Origin: an uncultured Acetatifactor sp.
GTDB taxonomy: Bacteria; Bacillota; Clostridia; Lachnospirales; Lachnospiraceae
DNA: 35,616 nt
Direction: 5' to 3'
Assembly: GCA_934394665.1 (NCBI GenBank)
Contig: CAKRRS010000022.1
Location: forward strand, 1 to 35,616
Shown: one piece after another, positions 7,606-15,987 of the stretch
Position numbering within the stretch: position 1 is the first letter of the stretch
Layout of the letters: every line of letters begins with the position of its first letter
Position numbers and translations under genes: made by a program
The notes under the pieces: model-generated
The model's database searches: none
Told to the model about the DNA's origin: nothing
What the model saw: only the letters and a program-made list of their open reading frames with translations

Positions 7606-9195
7606 TTAAATCAGTCTGCACATTTTGCCGAAAGCTTTCATTATTTTCCCGTAAGGGACATAGGAAAGTTCCTGCTCTCTGAAGCAATGCAGGGCAAATA
7701 ACAAAAACCAGTACAATACGACAGTGATCACAAGTTCCAGTAATACGGTCATCCCTGCCCCGAGATAAGGAAGCAATATCTTCTCCAGTCCAAAAGCAAG
7801 CAGACCGCAGGCAAGGCTGCTTCCGGCAGGAATCGCAAGCGCTCCGAGAAAGTCCAGGCGACTCTTTTTCTGAAGGGACGAAAAAATGCCAAGTGCAAGT
7901 GCTCCGGCTGCCGCGCCACATACCGTACCGATCACAAGTCCGTTTCCGGATCCTGAAAATACCAGATAACCTATCACAAACAGAAGATCCAGTATCCCAT
8001 ATCCCACCAGAATCAGTGGTGTGTTTCCCTGCTGTCTGAGTGTCTCCGTAAAATAAAACAGAAGTAATAACCACAACCCAAGAGACGAGCCGACAGTAAG
8101 CATTCCGGACAATGCCGCCTGTGAACCGGCATCGATTACCTGACTGATAGGAGCTGCCAACACAGCACCTGTCACTGCGATAAAAAATCCATGTACCAAA
8201 ACGCCCTTACTGCCGGCTGCAAAAGCAGTTTTCGCATATTTTTCCTCTTTTTTCCGAAAATGGATGCCCATTTTGGCAATTCCGGACAGACTCCCGGCGT
8301 AAAAAAACGCCACCAAAAAGCACTGCAGTACAAAATACCGACCGATAAAAACCCCATAATTCTCTATGGAGCTGTAAATATCTTCCGCATTTTTCTGTAC
8401 CAGGAACAAGCCTGCAGTAAGCGGAAGATATAACAGAAGCTGTCTTAAAATATCTCCGCCCATACCCAAAAGAAGTGTCCGGATCTGGGAGACAAAAGAA
8501 TCGGTTCCTTTCCTTCCGTTTTCCGGTTCCTTCCGTCCGGACATGCTGCCACGGTAAATAATAAAGACAAACAGCAATAACAGCACTTCCGAAATCAGCA
8601 TTCCCAGTGCGATGCCCATGGCGCCGTACATGGAAGTGAAATCGTCCTTTTTCAAAAGCAGACTCACCTTTTCCCCATAGGTTCTGAAAATCCCCGAAAA
8701 CAGAATTCCGAATCCCAGGTAAAAGACCTGACGCAAAACGGCTGATACTGCGGAAGGCAGCTCAGAACCTTCGCTTTGAAAAGCACCCAGAATTGCAGAC
8801 TGTATTCATCGAAACAGCAATATAGGGCTCAAAATCCATAGAATCATGCTGCCATATGGCACCCGGAAAACCTTCTCCAGAAGGATCCAGCCCACAAAGG
8901 CGCATAAAACGCTTCCCACAATTCCTTCCATAGCTTCAAACAGCATGCAATTTTTTCTAAGCCTTGCCGCATTCTGATACTGCCCTTTTGCATTCTTCCC
9001 ACGGAGCATTCTGCCCATTCTGTCGGGAAGATTTTTACCGGTAAGGATCCAGAAAAGTTCGAAGATAAGCACTGCCGCAGCCAGATATCCGAGACCGTTG
9101 CTGCCGATACTTTTCCCGAAAATCCAAATAGTAAGACATGCCAGACAGTAAGAAAAATACTGAATTTGCTTTCTCTTTACTTCCACCTGATTCAT
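7606..9195 (-). pseudogene. SpoVB/MurJ-type lipid flippase, interrupted by an in-frame UGA
   Basis: Two open frames (9195-8806, 129 residues; and 8805-7606, 399 codons) lie in the same reading frame and are separated only by one TGA at 8806-8808. Together they give about 529 residues, the usual size of SpoVB-like members of the MOP flippase superfamily, with roughly 12-14 membrane segments. The join reads LSPILLFR-stop-IQSAILGAFQSEG, matching the conserved place where SpoVB-type proteins have an (R)GYFQG-like turn followed by a PTA-type helix. Such proteins move lipid-linked wall or spore-cortex precursors across the membrane. The gene has a good start (AAGGG eight bases before ATG 9195). It could be a recent nonsense mutation, an assembly error, or read-through. 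Confidence 0.75.
8806..8808 (-). other. Premature in-frame TGA codon
   Basis: The only interruption in the flippase frame. The codon before is CGA and after is ATA. Nearby genes use TGA as a true stop (for example in ATGA overlaps at 5539-5542 and 15984-15987), so reassignment of UGA in this genome is ruled out. A single base change from GGA would give glycine, a residue that fits the site. Confidence 0.85.
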
Positions 9196-9228
9196 GTAAA
9201 TTACCCTTACGTGTATTCCACGCCCTTT

Positions 9229-9738
9229 TTAATCTCTTGTAATTCCAAGGGTTGAAAGAACCTGCTCCTGCTTCGTCTCCATGACCTTTGCTTCATCCTC
9301 TTCCATGTGATCGTATCCGCATAAATGCAGCATGCTGTGTGCTACGAGAAAAGCAAACTCTCTTTTCTCACTGTGTCCGTAACTTGCCGCCTGCTCTTTC
9401 ACTTTATCCACGGAAATAATAATATCTCCCAGGATCAGTTCTCCCGTATCCGGATCAAAATAATCCGCTTCACGATTCTCGTCGATCTCAAAATCTCCCG
9501 GAGCTTCAAAGTCCAGATTGGGGAAAGAAAGCACATCCGTTTCACGGTCTATGTCACGGTATTGCTTGTTATAGGCATGAATACCGTCATTATCCGTCAG
9601 CAGAACATTTAACTGTATCTCATAAGGGCAGCCTTCGCTGTCAAGCACACCACCGGCCACCTGTTCTACCGTATCTTCTATGGGAAAATCCGGTTTCCAG
9701 TCTGCAACCTGTGTATCTGATTCAACGTAAAAAGTCAT
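9229..9738 (-). CDS. ybeY: Endoribonuclease YbeY (rRNA maturation factor)
   Basis: Zinc-dependent RNase acting in 16S rRNA 3'-end maturation and ribosome quality control. The 169-residue protein has the diagnostic HSMLHLCGYDH motif (residues 134-144, H-x3-H-x5-H), and DRETDVLSFP at 64-73. The ATG at 9738 is chosen because AAGGAGG lies 12 bases upstream; an in-frame extension to 9837 lies inside the upstream gene and has no family similarity. It overlaps the end of the 7TM-HD gene by 17 bases. The order phoH, 7TM-HD, ybeY is the standard Firmicutes arrangement, though the usual next genes dgkA, cdd and era are replaced here by a flippase. Confidence 0.95.
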   Translation of the reverse strand: MTFYVESDTQVADWKPDFPIEDTVEQVAGGVLDSEGCPYEIQLNVLLTDNDGIHAYNKQYRDIDRETDVLSFPNLDFEAPGDFEIDENREADYFDPDTGELILGDIIISVDKVKEQAASYGHSEKREFAFLVAHSMLHLCGYDHMEEDEAKVMETKQEQVLSTLGITRD

Positions 9739-10903
9739 AATATAATTTTTCCTCCTTAAATATTTTCTGCATTCTGTTCCAATCACGCAAGGAGAGACTG
9801 CATTCACTGAAAATTCCCTTTTCCCGGATCTTTTCAAAAATCTTATCGATCACCTGGTCATAATCCGGTTTCTTTTGCGGCTCTTTTTCCAGCAATAATA
9901 AAATTGCGCTGACAATGGCATCGGAACAATACAATACCGCCGTCTCCGGTTTCTGATATTTTGCCGTTCCTTTGTATTCTTCCAGAATGCCTTTTACCCC
10001 TTCCGGGATACTCTGATCCGGGGACTGTCCGATCAGCTCCCAGCCCTTTTTATGATATAATCCGGCGCACTTCAAAGCATCCTGATCAAGTCCCAGCTTC
10101 GTTGCAATTCTTTCACAGAAATAAGCTGTATGTACACATAAAAAATACTCGGTACGATCCGTTTCCCGATAAGAAGAAAGTACCGGATTCTCTGTGTCAT
10201 TCAATTCCAGATACCTGACTCTGTCCTTAAATACGACGGTTCCTGAAAATATCTTAAGGATTCCCAGCAAAAGAATCCCGGATAAGATCAGATTTGCTGC
10301 CGGAACGAGGAACTGTTCCGCACTTAAATGCTCATTGGCAAGCAATACAACATTCGCTGTCTCACACAGAAAAAGGCATAGTAATGACAAAAAAAGCGGA
10401 ATCCCTATGGCAAACTCCTGCTCTAAATGTTGAAACAGGCAGGCTGCAAAAATACCGCTGATAAAATACATAAAAAACATGCCGACCGCTTGTCCCCACA
10501 GGGTAGCAATCATAAGCAGGACACTGGAAAAAACAATGCCCACCGGGAGATTACTAAACAGGGATAATACAACAAAAACGACCAGAAACGGCCAGCCTCC
10601 GGCAGGAAGGAATGCACATGCACGGGAAAAAATAAGACTGCCCCATACCGCGATCCAAAAACGGAAAAGATGCTCTCCGTTATCATAATCGAGCCTTGCA
10701 TCCAACACTTCTCTGCGAAGGAAAAAACCGGCAACCGCAAGTCCGAATGCCGTCATAACCGCATCTCTCAGCGCATTTGTTGCAGACAGCTGTTTTGCCC
10801 AAAATCCGATGACGTATACCAACCCACTTCCGGCAAGCACTGTAAGGATTTCCGGAAGCAAAAAATTTACAAAGCTGTTTTTCCTTTCGTTCTTCCTATT
10901 CAT
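9722..10903 (-). CDS. Divergent 7TM-HD (PgpH/YqfF-like) protein with lost catalytic motifs
   Basis: A 393-residue protein with six or seven membrane segments (about residues 15-220) and a cytoplasmic C-terminal domain. Its position between phoH and ybeY is that of yqfF/pgpH, the cyclic-di-AMP phosphodiesterase. The C-terminal region aligns by eye: VHTAYFCERIATKLGL (257-272) for the HHSLMV helix, AGLYHKKGW (280-288) where PgpH has YHDIGK, and FSECSLSLRDWNRM (365-378) for the conserved DECDLTLKD-like end. The HD pair is therefore H-K (K285), and the later HHGT is replaced by EEYKGT (308-313). The N-terminal extracellular domain of PgpH is also missing. It probably cannot hydrolyse c-di-AMP but could still bind a ligand or act as a scaffold. 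Starts with an ATGA overlap with phoH. Confidence 0.7.
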   Translation of the reverse strand: MNRKNERKNSFVNFLLPEILTVLAGSGLVYVIGFWAKQLSATNALRDAVMTAFGLAVAGFFLRREVLDARLDYDNGEHLFRFWIAVWGSLIFSRACAFLPAGGWPFLVVFVVLSLFSNLPVGIVFSSVLLMIATLWGQAVGMFFMYFISGIFAACLFQHLEQEFAIGIPLFLSLLCLFLCETANVVLLANEHLSAEQFLVPAANLILSGILLLGILKIFSGTVVFKDRVRYLELNDTENPVLSSYRETDRTEYFLCVHTAYFCERIATKLGLDQDALKCAGLYHKKGWELIGQSPDQSIPEGVKGILEEYKGTAKYQKPETAVLYCSDAIVSAILLLLEKEPQKKPDYDQVIDKIFEKIREKGIFSECSLSLRDWNRMQKIFKEEKLYYDFLR

Positions 10904-11904
10904 CTGTTTCCTCGATCCGTGCGTTTTGCAACTTTCAGACTTCTCTTACTTCTTGCTTCATAATCATCATAAGCTTTTACGATTTTTTGTACCAGCGGAT
11001 GTCTTACCACATCCTTGCTTGTCAGATTACAGAATGCAATATCATTAATATTCTTTAATACTCTCACTGCGACATCCAGTCCCGATTTTGCTCCCACCGG
11101 CAGATCCTTTTGCGAAGAGTCTCCGGTTACGATTACTTTGGAGCCGAAACCGATACGTGTCAGGAACATTTTCATCTGTGCCGGAGTCGTATTCTGTGCT
11201 TCATCCAGAATAATATAAGCGTTATCCAGCGTACGACCTCTCATATAAGCGAGCGGTGCCACTTCGATCAGACCTTTTTCCATATTTTTTGCAAAACTTT
11301 CCGCACCCATGATCTGATACAGTGCATCATATAACGGTCTTAAATACGGATCTACTTTGCTCTGCAGGTCACCGGGCAAAAATCCAAGCTTCTCCCCGGC
11401 TTCGATTGCCGGTCTGGTCAGAATGATCCGGCTCACCTCGTTGTTCTTAAATGCGGTGATTGCCATTGCCATCGCCAGATAGGTTTTACCGGTACCGGCA
11501 GGTCCGAGGCCGAATACGATCATATTATTACGGATTGCATCCACATAGGCCTTTTGTCCGAGCGTCTTCGGCTTGATCGGTTTCCCACTGATCGTATGAC
11601 AGATACAGTCGGCATCCATTTCCATCAATTTATCTTCCTGATCTTCTTTGCCCATTTCGATTGCATAGTCAACACTCTGTTCTTCAATTTCATTGCCGCG
11701 ATCGGATAATGCGGTCAGCTGTCTTAATACACTGGCGGCTTTGCCTGCGTTTTCCACTTCCCCGGTAATCACAATGCTGCCGTTACGATCCACAATGGTA
11801 ACTTGAAAATCATGTTCCATTTTTTTGATATAAGCATCCTGCATCCCGAAGATCTTCTGCATCTGCTCCGTATCCATTTCCAGACTGATTGCTGTTTGGC
11901 TCAT
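10900..11904 (-). CDS. phoH: PhoH-family ATPase
   Basis: A 334-residue cytoplasmic P-loop protein. It has Walker A GPAGTGKT (134-141), Walker B IILDEAQN (231-238) and TGDSSQKDLP further on. The first 100 residues contain a KH-like nucleic-acid-binding region (FQVTIVDRNGSIVITGEVEN). PhoH/YbeZ proteins are RNA-associated ATPases linked to YbeY and ribosome maturation. The gene lies seven bases after yqfD and overlaps the 7TM-HD gene (ATGA), so the cluster is likely one transcript. The name reflects historical phosphate-starvation work in E. coli; no Pho box is visible. Confidence 0.95.
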   Translation of the reverse strand: MSQTAISLEMDTEQMQKIFGMQDAYIKKMEHDFQVTIVDRNGSIVITGEVENAGKAASVLRQLTALSDRGNEIEEQSVDYAIEMGKEDQEDKLMEMDADCICHTISGKPIKPKTLGQKAYVDAIRNNMIVFGLGPAGTGKTYLAMAMAITAFKNNEVSRIILTRPAIEAGEKLGFLPGDLQSKVDPYLRPLYDALYQIMGAESFAKNMEKGLIEVAPLAYMRGRTLDNAYIILDEAQNTTPAQMKMFLTRIGFGSKVIVTGDSSQKDLPVGAKSGLDVAVRVLKNINDIAFCNLTSKDVVRHPLVQKIVKAYDDYEARSKRSLKVAKRTDRGNR

Positions 11905-11911
11905 CTATGTC

Positions 11912-13174
11912 TTAATCCTCATTTCCGTCAATCGTTTCCACGCCTGCCGGTGTTTCTTCCTCTGTACAGGAATCCTCTGCAAGAATGCCCACGGCTTCTC
12001 TTACCGTCAGTTCTCCCCGCACCTTCCAGCCGGCGCGCCTTGTTTCTATTTTAACATCTTTCGAGATTATTTGTACCCCTTTTTCGTCTAAACTTTCAAG
12101 AAAATCCAAGATTTTTTTCTCTAAGATCTCTTTTGCTTCGTCTGCCGTATATTGATATTCTGTTTTTTGATATTCTCTGTACGTGATTTTGCCAATAGTG
12201 CACGGCAGATGAAAATATTCCAGTGGCTTCACGGCATAAGTATATAACATACTGTCATACTGCAGATACGGCACTTTTTTCTTCTGTTTCCATTCTTTCT
12301 GCCACAAACGTACAAAATAACTGTTTTTCTCTCTCCCCGTATAATTCTTTTTCACATAATCTGCCGGAAGATATATTTGAAAGGTTCCTGAATGTTCCAA
12401 TACAATATCCGCGTCCGCTGTCACCCGGTGATATGTTCTCACGCTTCCGTCTTCCTCATAAACAGGGATTTTCCCTGCTACCAGAACATCTCCTTTTTTT
12501 ACTTCTGCACCGACAGAGGTCTGCGGTACCCCGGTTCTGACAATCATACCCGTAACAACACCGTCATATTCCGCCACCAGATTTTTCGCAGTTCCCTGTT
12601 CGGAAGAATCCTCATTTTCCGTTTGTCCGGTCGCATAGCCGGTATCGTTTTCTTTTAAAGCAATCATCAGTCTGGTTCCGTCCAGCCTGCCCGATGTCCA
12701 TGTAATCTGGGGGAAGCTGCGCCTGATCTGCTTTTCGAGTTCTCCGATCTGCAGATCATGTTTTGGCATGCCGGGCTGTATGCCCTCTGCCTCGAGAAAT
12801 TGAAAAAAAACGTCATCTGTCACCCGGCAATTGCCGGTGACCTGAATATCCCATACAAACAGAGAGGATACCCACCAGAAGAGCAGCGCCAGACACAGTC
12901 CTCCCAGGAAAGCCTTTCTCCTTACCATTTCCGGCACCAAAAAGGGTAGTCCATATCTTTCTGATATGACTACCCTCACTTTTGTCTTTCTTGCAATCGG
13001 CCGGAGCAGCCAGAAAGCTTTCAGACTGACGCACATCGTATATCTCTCTTCCTTTTTTTCAATATTCCATAAAAGGATTCCTTTATTACTGCATAAATTA
13101 ATAAATCTCTGTGGTGCAAAGCCCCATACCCGGATTTTTACATAACCGCGAATCCATTTGACCCATTCCGTCAT
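11912..13174 (-). CDS. yqfD: Sporulation protein YqfD
   Basis: A membrane protein conserved in endospore formers and found immediately after yqfC. I start it at ATG 13174, giving a 420-residue protein beginning MTEWVKWIRGYVKIRVWG, which fits the family N-terminus; a GGGGGAT sequence lies about ten bases upstream. The alternative ATG at 13192 adds six residues. One clear membrane segment lies near residues 85-105 (FLGGLCLALLFWWVSSLFVW). The large remaining part faces outside the cytosol and contains DIQVTGNCRVTDD and the NLVAEYDGVVTGMIVRTGVP strand region. Bacillus yqfD is under mother-cell sigma-E control; its molecular role is unclear. Confidence 0.93.
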   Translation of the reverse strand: MTEWVKWIRGYVKIRVWGFAPQRFINLCSNKGILLWNIEKKEERYTMCVSLKAFWLLRPIARKTKVRVVISERYGLPFLVPEMVRRKAFLGGLCLALLFWWVSSLFVWDIQVTGNCRVTDDVFFQFLEAEGIQPGMPKHDLQIGELEKQIRRSFPQITWTSGRLDGTRLMIALKENDTGYATGQTENEDSSEQGTAKNLVAEYDGVVTGMIVRTGVPQTSVGAEVKKGDVLVAGKIPVYEEDGSVRTYHRVTADADIVLEHSGTFQIYLPADYVKKNYTGREKNSYFVRLWQKEWKQKKKVPYLQYDSMLYTYAVKPLEYFHLPCTIGKITYREYQKTEYQYTADEAKEILEKKILDFLESLDEKGVQIISKDVKIETRRAGWKVRGELTVREAVGILAEDSCTEEETPAGVETIDGNED

Positions 13175-13196
13175 TTTCCATCGATCCCCCATTGCT

Positions 13197-13475
13197 TCAC
13201 AGATAGCGCAGCATATTAATATTGCCGCTGATTTTCATGTCTTCATTGGTATAATAATCAATGGAAAGTCTGTTTCCTTCCAGACAGACCTGACAGGTCT
13301 TTGCCTGCAACAGGATCCGTTCTCCCGTATATTCGAGAATGCCTCTGTAATTTTCGATCCATGCCTCTGAACTGCCCGTCAGTGTCACGCGAAGTGCCCC
13401 CATGCATACATCCTTTGGCAATTCCAGGGCAGTAATCAATTTTTCTTTCCGGTGATGTGCTCTTCTCATTTTCAT
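13197..13475 (-). CDS. yqfC: Sporulation protein YqfC
   Basis: A 92-residue protein of the YabP/YqfC family. ELPKDVCMGALRVTLTG (18-34) and EAWIENYRGILEYT (37-50) match the conserved N-terminal half, and the remainder is a run of beta strands. In Bacillus it is the first gene of the sigma-E-dependent yqfCD pair. No Shine-Dalgarno sequence stands before ATG 13475 or the in-frame ATG at 13469, while an internal ATG at residue 25 does have AAAGGA seven bases before it; as the conserved ELPKDV part lies upstream of that, the longer reading is preferred. A sigma-E-like promoter ends six bases before the start codon. The pdp stop is 33 bases upstream. Confidence 0.9.
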   Translation of the reverse strand: MKMRRAHHRKEKLITALELPKDVCMGALRVTLTGSSEAWIENYRGILEYTGERILLQAKTCQVCLEGNRLSIDYYTNEDMKISGNINMLRYL

Positions 13476-13480
13476 AGTTA

Positions 13481-13509
13481 ACTATATGAAAAGCACTGCT
13501 TTAATATGT
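13481..13509 (-). promoter_or_regulatory. Putative sigma-E promoter for yqfC
   Basis: On the minus strand ACATATT (13509-13503) and CATATAGT (13488-13481) are separated by exactly 14 bases. The Bacillus sigma-E consensus, as I recall it, is KMATATT, 14-15 bases, CATACAHT; the matches are 6 of 7 and 6 of 8. The spacer itself is the near-palindrome AAAGCAGTGCTTT. Initiation would fall at or next to the yqfC ATG at 13475, implying a leaderless or near-leaderless message. Assignment rests on motif match and gene identity only. Confidence 0.45.
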
Positions 13510-14813
13510 CACTCTACGATGCCCTTGATCAAAGGCTCCGCATCCGGCTTTTCTGCCGAAATCCGATAGGCGTTTCGGAATTTTTCTATTGCAGCTTCCA
13601 GACGTTTTTCCTCATTGGCGTGCAGGTATCCCAACACCTCACCGGCCTTTACATAGTCACCCTTCTTCTTTTCCAGTACAATACCGACTGACAGATCAAT
13701 ACTGCTTTCCTTGGTCTCTCTGCCACCGCCTAAAAGTAAGGAACAGATTCCAATGTCTTCACAGGCGATCTGCGCTATATAGCCGTCCGTATCTGCACAG
13801 ACAGGTACGACCATAGATGCAGCCGGCAGGATTTCCGGATGGCTGACTGCTTTTGCATCACCGCCCTGTGCTTCCACAAATTGAGCCAGCTTTTTCAGTG
13901 CACTTTGATCCGCTATGGCACGGGCAAGCATTTCTCTGGCCTGTTCCACGGTCTCCGCCTTGCCCCCTGCGAGTAACATCTGACTGCCAAGTACCATAAC
14001 AAGCTCGCGGAAATCCTCCGGGCCTTCACCGTTTAAGGTAGCAATTGCTTCCTTTACTTCCAGTGCATTGCCCACGGCACGTCCCAGTGGCTGATCCATA
14101 TCAGAGATAACAGCAATGGTTTTTCGTCCGGCATTTTTGCCGATTTTTACCATCTCTTCCGCCAGCGCAAAAGCATCTTCTTCTCGTTTCATGAAGGCGC
14201 CGCTTCCTGTCTTGACATCAAGTACGATGGCATCCGCGCCAGCCGCCAGTTTTTTGCTCATAATGGAGCTGGCGATCAGAGACATATTGTCTACAGTTGC
14301 CGTCACATCACGCAGTGCATACAGCTTCTTATCCGCCGGTGCCAGATCTGACGTCTGTCCCATAATAGCAATTCCGATATCATTTACGTTCCGGATAAAC
14401 TGTTCTTTGGTAAGGGATGTGGTAAATCCCGGAAAGCTTTCCAGTTTGTCAATCGTTCCACCGGTATGTCCCAGTCCTCTGCCGCTCATCTTAGCGACAG
14501 GAATTCCGCATGCGGCAACCATGGGGGTCAGCGCCAGAGAAGTCTTGTCCCCTACGCCGCCGGTACTGTGTTTATCCACTTTACAGCCATGAATCTCTGA
14601 CAGATCCAGCATATCTCCGCTGTGAGCCATTGCCATCGTCAGTTCGTACGTCTCCGCCTCTGTCATCTTCTGAAAATAAATTGCCATCATCAAAGCAGAA
14701 ACTTGATAATCAGGAATTTCACCATGCGTATATCCTTCGATAAAATAGCGGATCTCTTCCTTGGAAAGTGCTCCTCCATTTCTCTTTTTCATGATAATGT
14801 CATACATTCTCAT
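13509..14813 (-). CDS. pdp: Pyrimidine-nucleoside phosphorylase
   Basis: Phosphorolysis of uridine, deoxyuridine or thymidine to the base and (deoxy)ribose-1-phosphate in nucleoside salvage. The 434-residue protein shows the family signatures [16 protein letters not shown] (78-93) and [17 protein letters not shown] (110-126), and a C-terminal lobe with GYIAQI and [20 protein letters not shown], normal for the PyNP group. The ATG at 14813 is preferred because AGGAGG lies seven bases upstream; the upstream in-frame codon at 14831 would overlap that site. It begins 33 bases after the nth stop, and yqfC begins shortly after its own stop. Confidence 0.95.
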   Translation of the reverse strand: MRMYDIIMKKRNGGALSKEEIRYFIEGYTHGEIPDYQVSALMMAIYFQKMTEAETYELTMAMAHSGDMLDLSEIHGCKVDKHSTGGVGDKTSLALTPMVAACGIPVAKMSGRGLGHTGGTIDKLESFPGFTTSLTKEQFIRNVNDIGIAIMGQTSDLAPADKKLYALRDVTATVDNMSLIASSIMSKKLAAGADAIVLDVKTGSGAFMKREEDAFALAEEMVKIGKNAGRKTIAVISDMDQPLGRAVGNALEVKEAIATLNGEGPEDFRELVMVLGSQMLLAGGKAETVEQAREMLARAIADQSALKKLAQFVEAQGGDAKAVSHPEILPAASMVVPVCADTDGYIAQIACEDIGICSLLLGGGRETKESSIDLSVGIVLEKKKGDYVKAGEVLGYLHANEEKRLEAAIEKFRNAYRISAEKPDAEPLIKGIVE

Positions 14814-14845
14814 AGACACCCCTCCTATCAACAGTCGTAAACGAA

Positions 14846-15499
14846 TCAGGATTTTCTTTTCCTCTCTACCCCGACTTTTTTACAAATATCACTGATACAG
14901 CATTTTTCGCAATACGGATGTGTCCTTGCCGTACAGATCTCTCTTCCGTGATACACCAGTCTGTGGCAGAAATCACTACCTTCTTCGGCAGGTATGATCT
15001 TCCACAGTTCTTTTTCCACTTTGCCCGGCTCTTTGATTCCATCCACGAGTCCCATGCGGTTCACCAGGCGGATACAATGGGTATCCGTGACGATTGCAGG
15101 CTTTCCGAAGACATCTCCCATCACCAGATTGGCACTTTTTCTGCCGACACCGGGCAGGGACAACAGTTCGTCAAAATCTTCCGGCACTTTCCCGTGATAC
15201 TTATCCCTCAGTATTTTCATACAGGCACTGATATCTCTTGCTTTACTATGTCCGAGTCCGCAAGGCTTTACGATTGCCTCGATTTCTTCCACAGGTGCAT
15301 CTGCCAGTGCATCGACATCCGGAAATTTCTCATACAGCTTTTCTACTACAACATTCACTCTGGCATCTGTACACTGTGCCGCCAGCCTGACACTGACCAA
15401 CAGTTTCCATGCCTGATCGTAGTCCAGTGTACATCCGGCATCCGGGTATTCTTTTTTCAGTCGTTCGATAATTTCTAAAGCTCGTTGTTTCTTTGTCAT
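14846..15499 (-). CDS. nth: Endonuclease III (DNA glycosylase/AP lyase)
   Basis: Base-excision repair enzyme that removes oxidised pyrimidines and cleaves the abasic strand. The 217-residue protein contains the helix-hairpin-helix [12 protein letters not shown] with the catalytic lysine, the catalytic aspartate in [16 protein letters not shown], and at the C-terminus the iron-sulfur loop [18 protein letters not shown], which gives C-x6-C-x2-C-x5-C. ATG 15499 is taken as start; a GTG at 15508 overlapping the rlmH stop is also possible and would add three residues. Neither has a strong ribosome binding site, which fits translational coupling with rlmH. Confidence 0.95.
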   Translation of the reverse strand: MTKKQRALEIIERLKKEYPDAGCTLDYDQAWKLLVSVRLAAQCTDARVNVVVEKLYEKFPDVDALADAPVEEIEAIVKPCGLGHSKARDISACMKILRDKYHGKVPEDFDELLSLPGVGRKSANLVMGDVFGKPAIVTDTHCIRLVNRMGLVDGIKEPGKVEKELWKIIPAEEGSDFCHRLVYHGREICTARTHPYCEKCCISDICKKVGVERKRKS

Positions 15500-15504
15500 A
15501 TATT

Positions 15505-15987
15505 TCACTTATGATAAGGCTCATTCTGAATGATCCTGAATGCACGGTAGATCTGTTCACACAGAATCACTCTCATCAACTGGTGGGGAAATGTCATCTT
15601 AGAAAAGCTGAGTGCCAGATCCGACCCTTTGCAGACATCCGGATGCAGCCCCAGGGAACCGCCGATGACAAAACAGATATGACTCTTTCCTCTCACAGAA
15701 CAATCTTCGATCCATGAGGCCAGTTCTTCGGAAGAGTACATTTTCCCTGTGATCTCCAAAGTAACGATAAAAGCATCCAGTGGCAATTTCGCCAGAATAC
15801 GGCTGCCTTCTTTTTCACGGATCTGATCCTCCTGTGCCGTACCAGCGCCGTCCGGAGTCATCTCATCCGCGACTTCAATGATCTGCAGCTTTGTATAACG
15901 CCCCAGTCGTTTGCTGTATTCGTCTATGGCATCCCGGAAAAACTTTTCCTTAATTTTTCCCACACATACAATGGTTATTTTCATCAT
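15505..15987 (-). CDS. rlmH: 23S rRNA (pseudouridine1915-N3)-methyltransferase RlmH
   Basis: A SPOUT-class, SAM-dependent enzyme that methylates pseudouridine 1915 of 23S rRNA on the assembled ribosome. The 160-residue length is standard. ITIVCVGKIKEKFFRDAIDE opens the protein, FVIGGSLGLHPDV carries the SAM-binding glycine loop, and SFSKMTFPHQLMRVILCEQIYR followed by a YHK end is diagnostic. The start codon overlaps the stop of the zinc-ribbon gene (ATGA) and its own stop abuts nth, so this trio is tightly coupled. Confidence 0.96.
   Translation of the reverse strand: MMKITIVCVGKIKEKFFRDAIDEYSKRLGRYTKLQIIEVADEMTPDGAGTAQEDQIREKEGSRILAKLPLDAFIVTLEITGKMYSSEELASWIEDCSVRGKSHICFVIGGSLGLHPDVCKGSDLALSFSKMTFPHQLMRVILCEQIYRAFRIIQNEPYHK

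Noticed and set aside
7529..8074. Minus-strand 181-codon frame overlapping the flippase
   Set aside because: It runs out of frame through the flippase coding sequence, with an Arg/Cys/Ser-rich composition typical of a shifted reading.
8740..8808. Selenocysteine read-through of the flippase UGA
   Set aside because: The site is in a membrane flippase, not at a redox position, and the only hairpin nearby (a GCTTT/AAAGC pairing about 15-20 bases after the UGA) has a two-base loop, unlike a bacterial SECIS.
9738..9837. N-terminal extension of YbeY
   Set aside because: It overlaps the upstream gene's C-terminus in another frame, and the ATG at 9738 has AAGGAGG before it.
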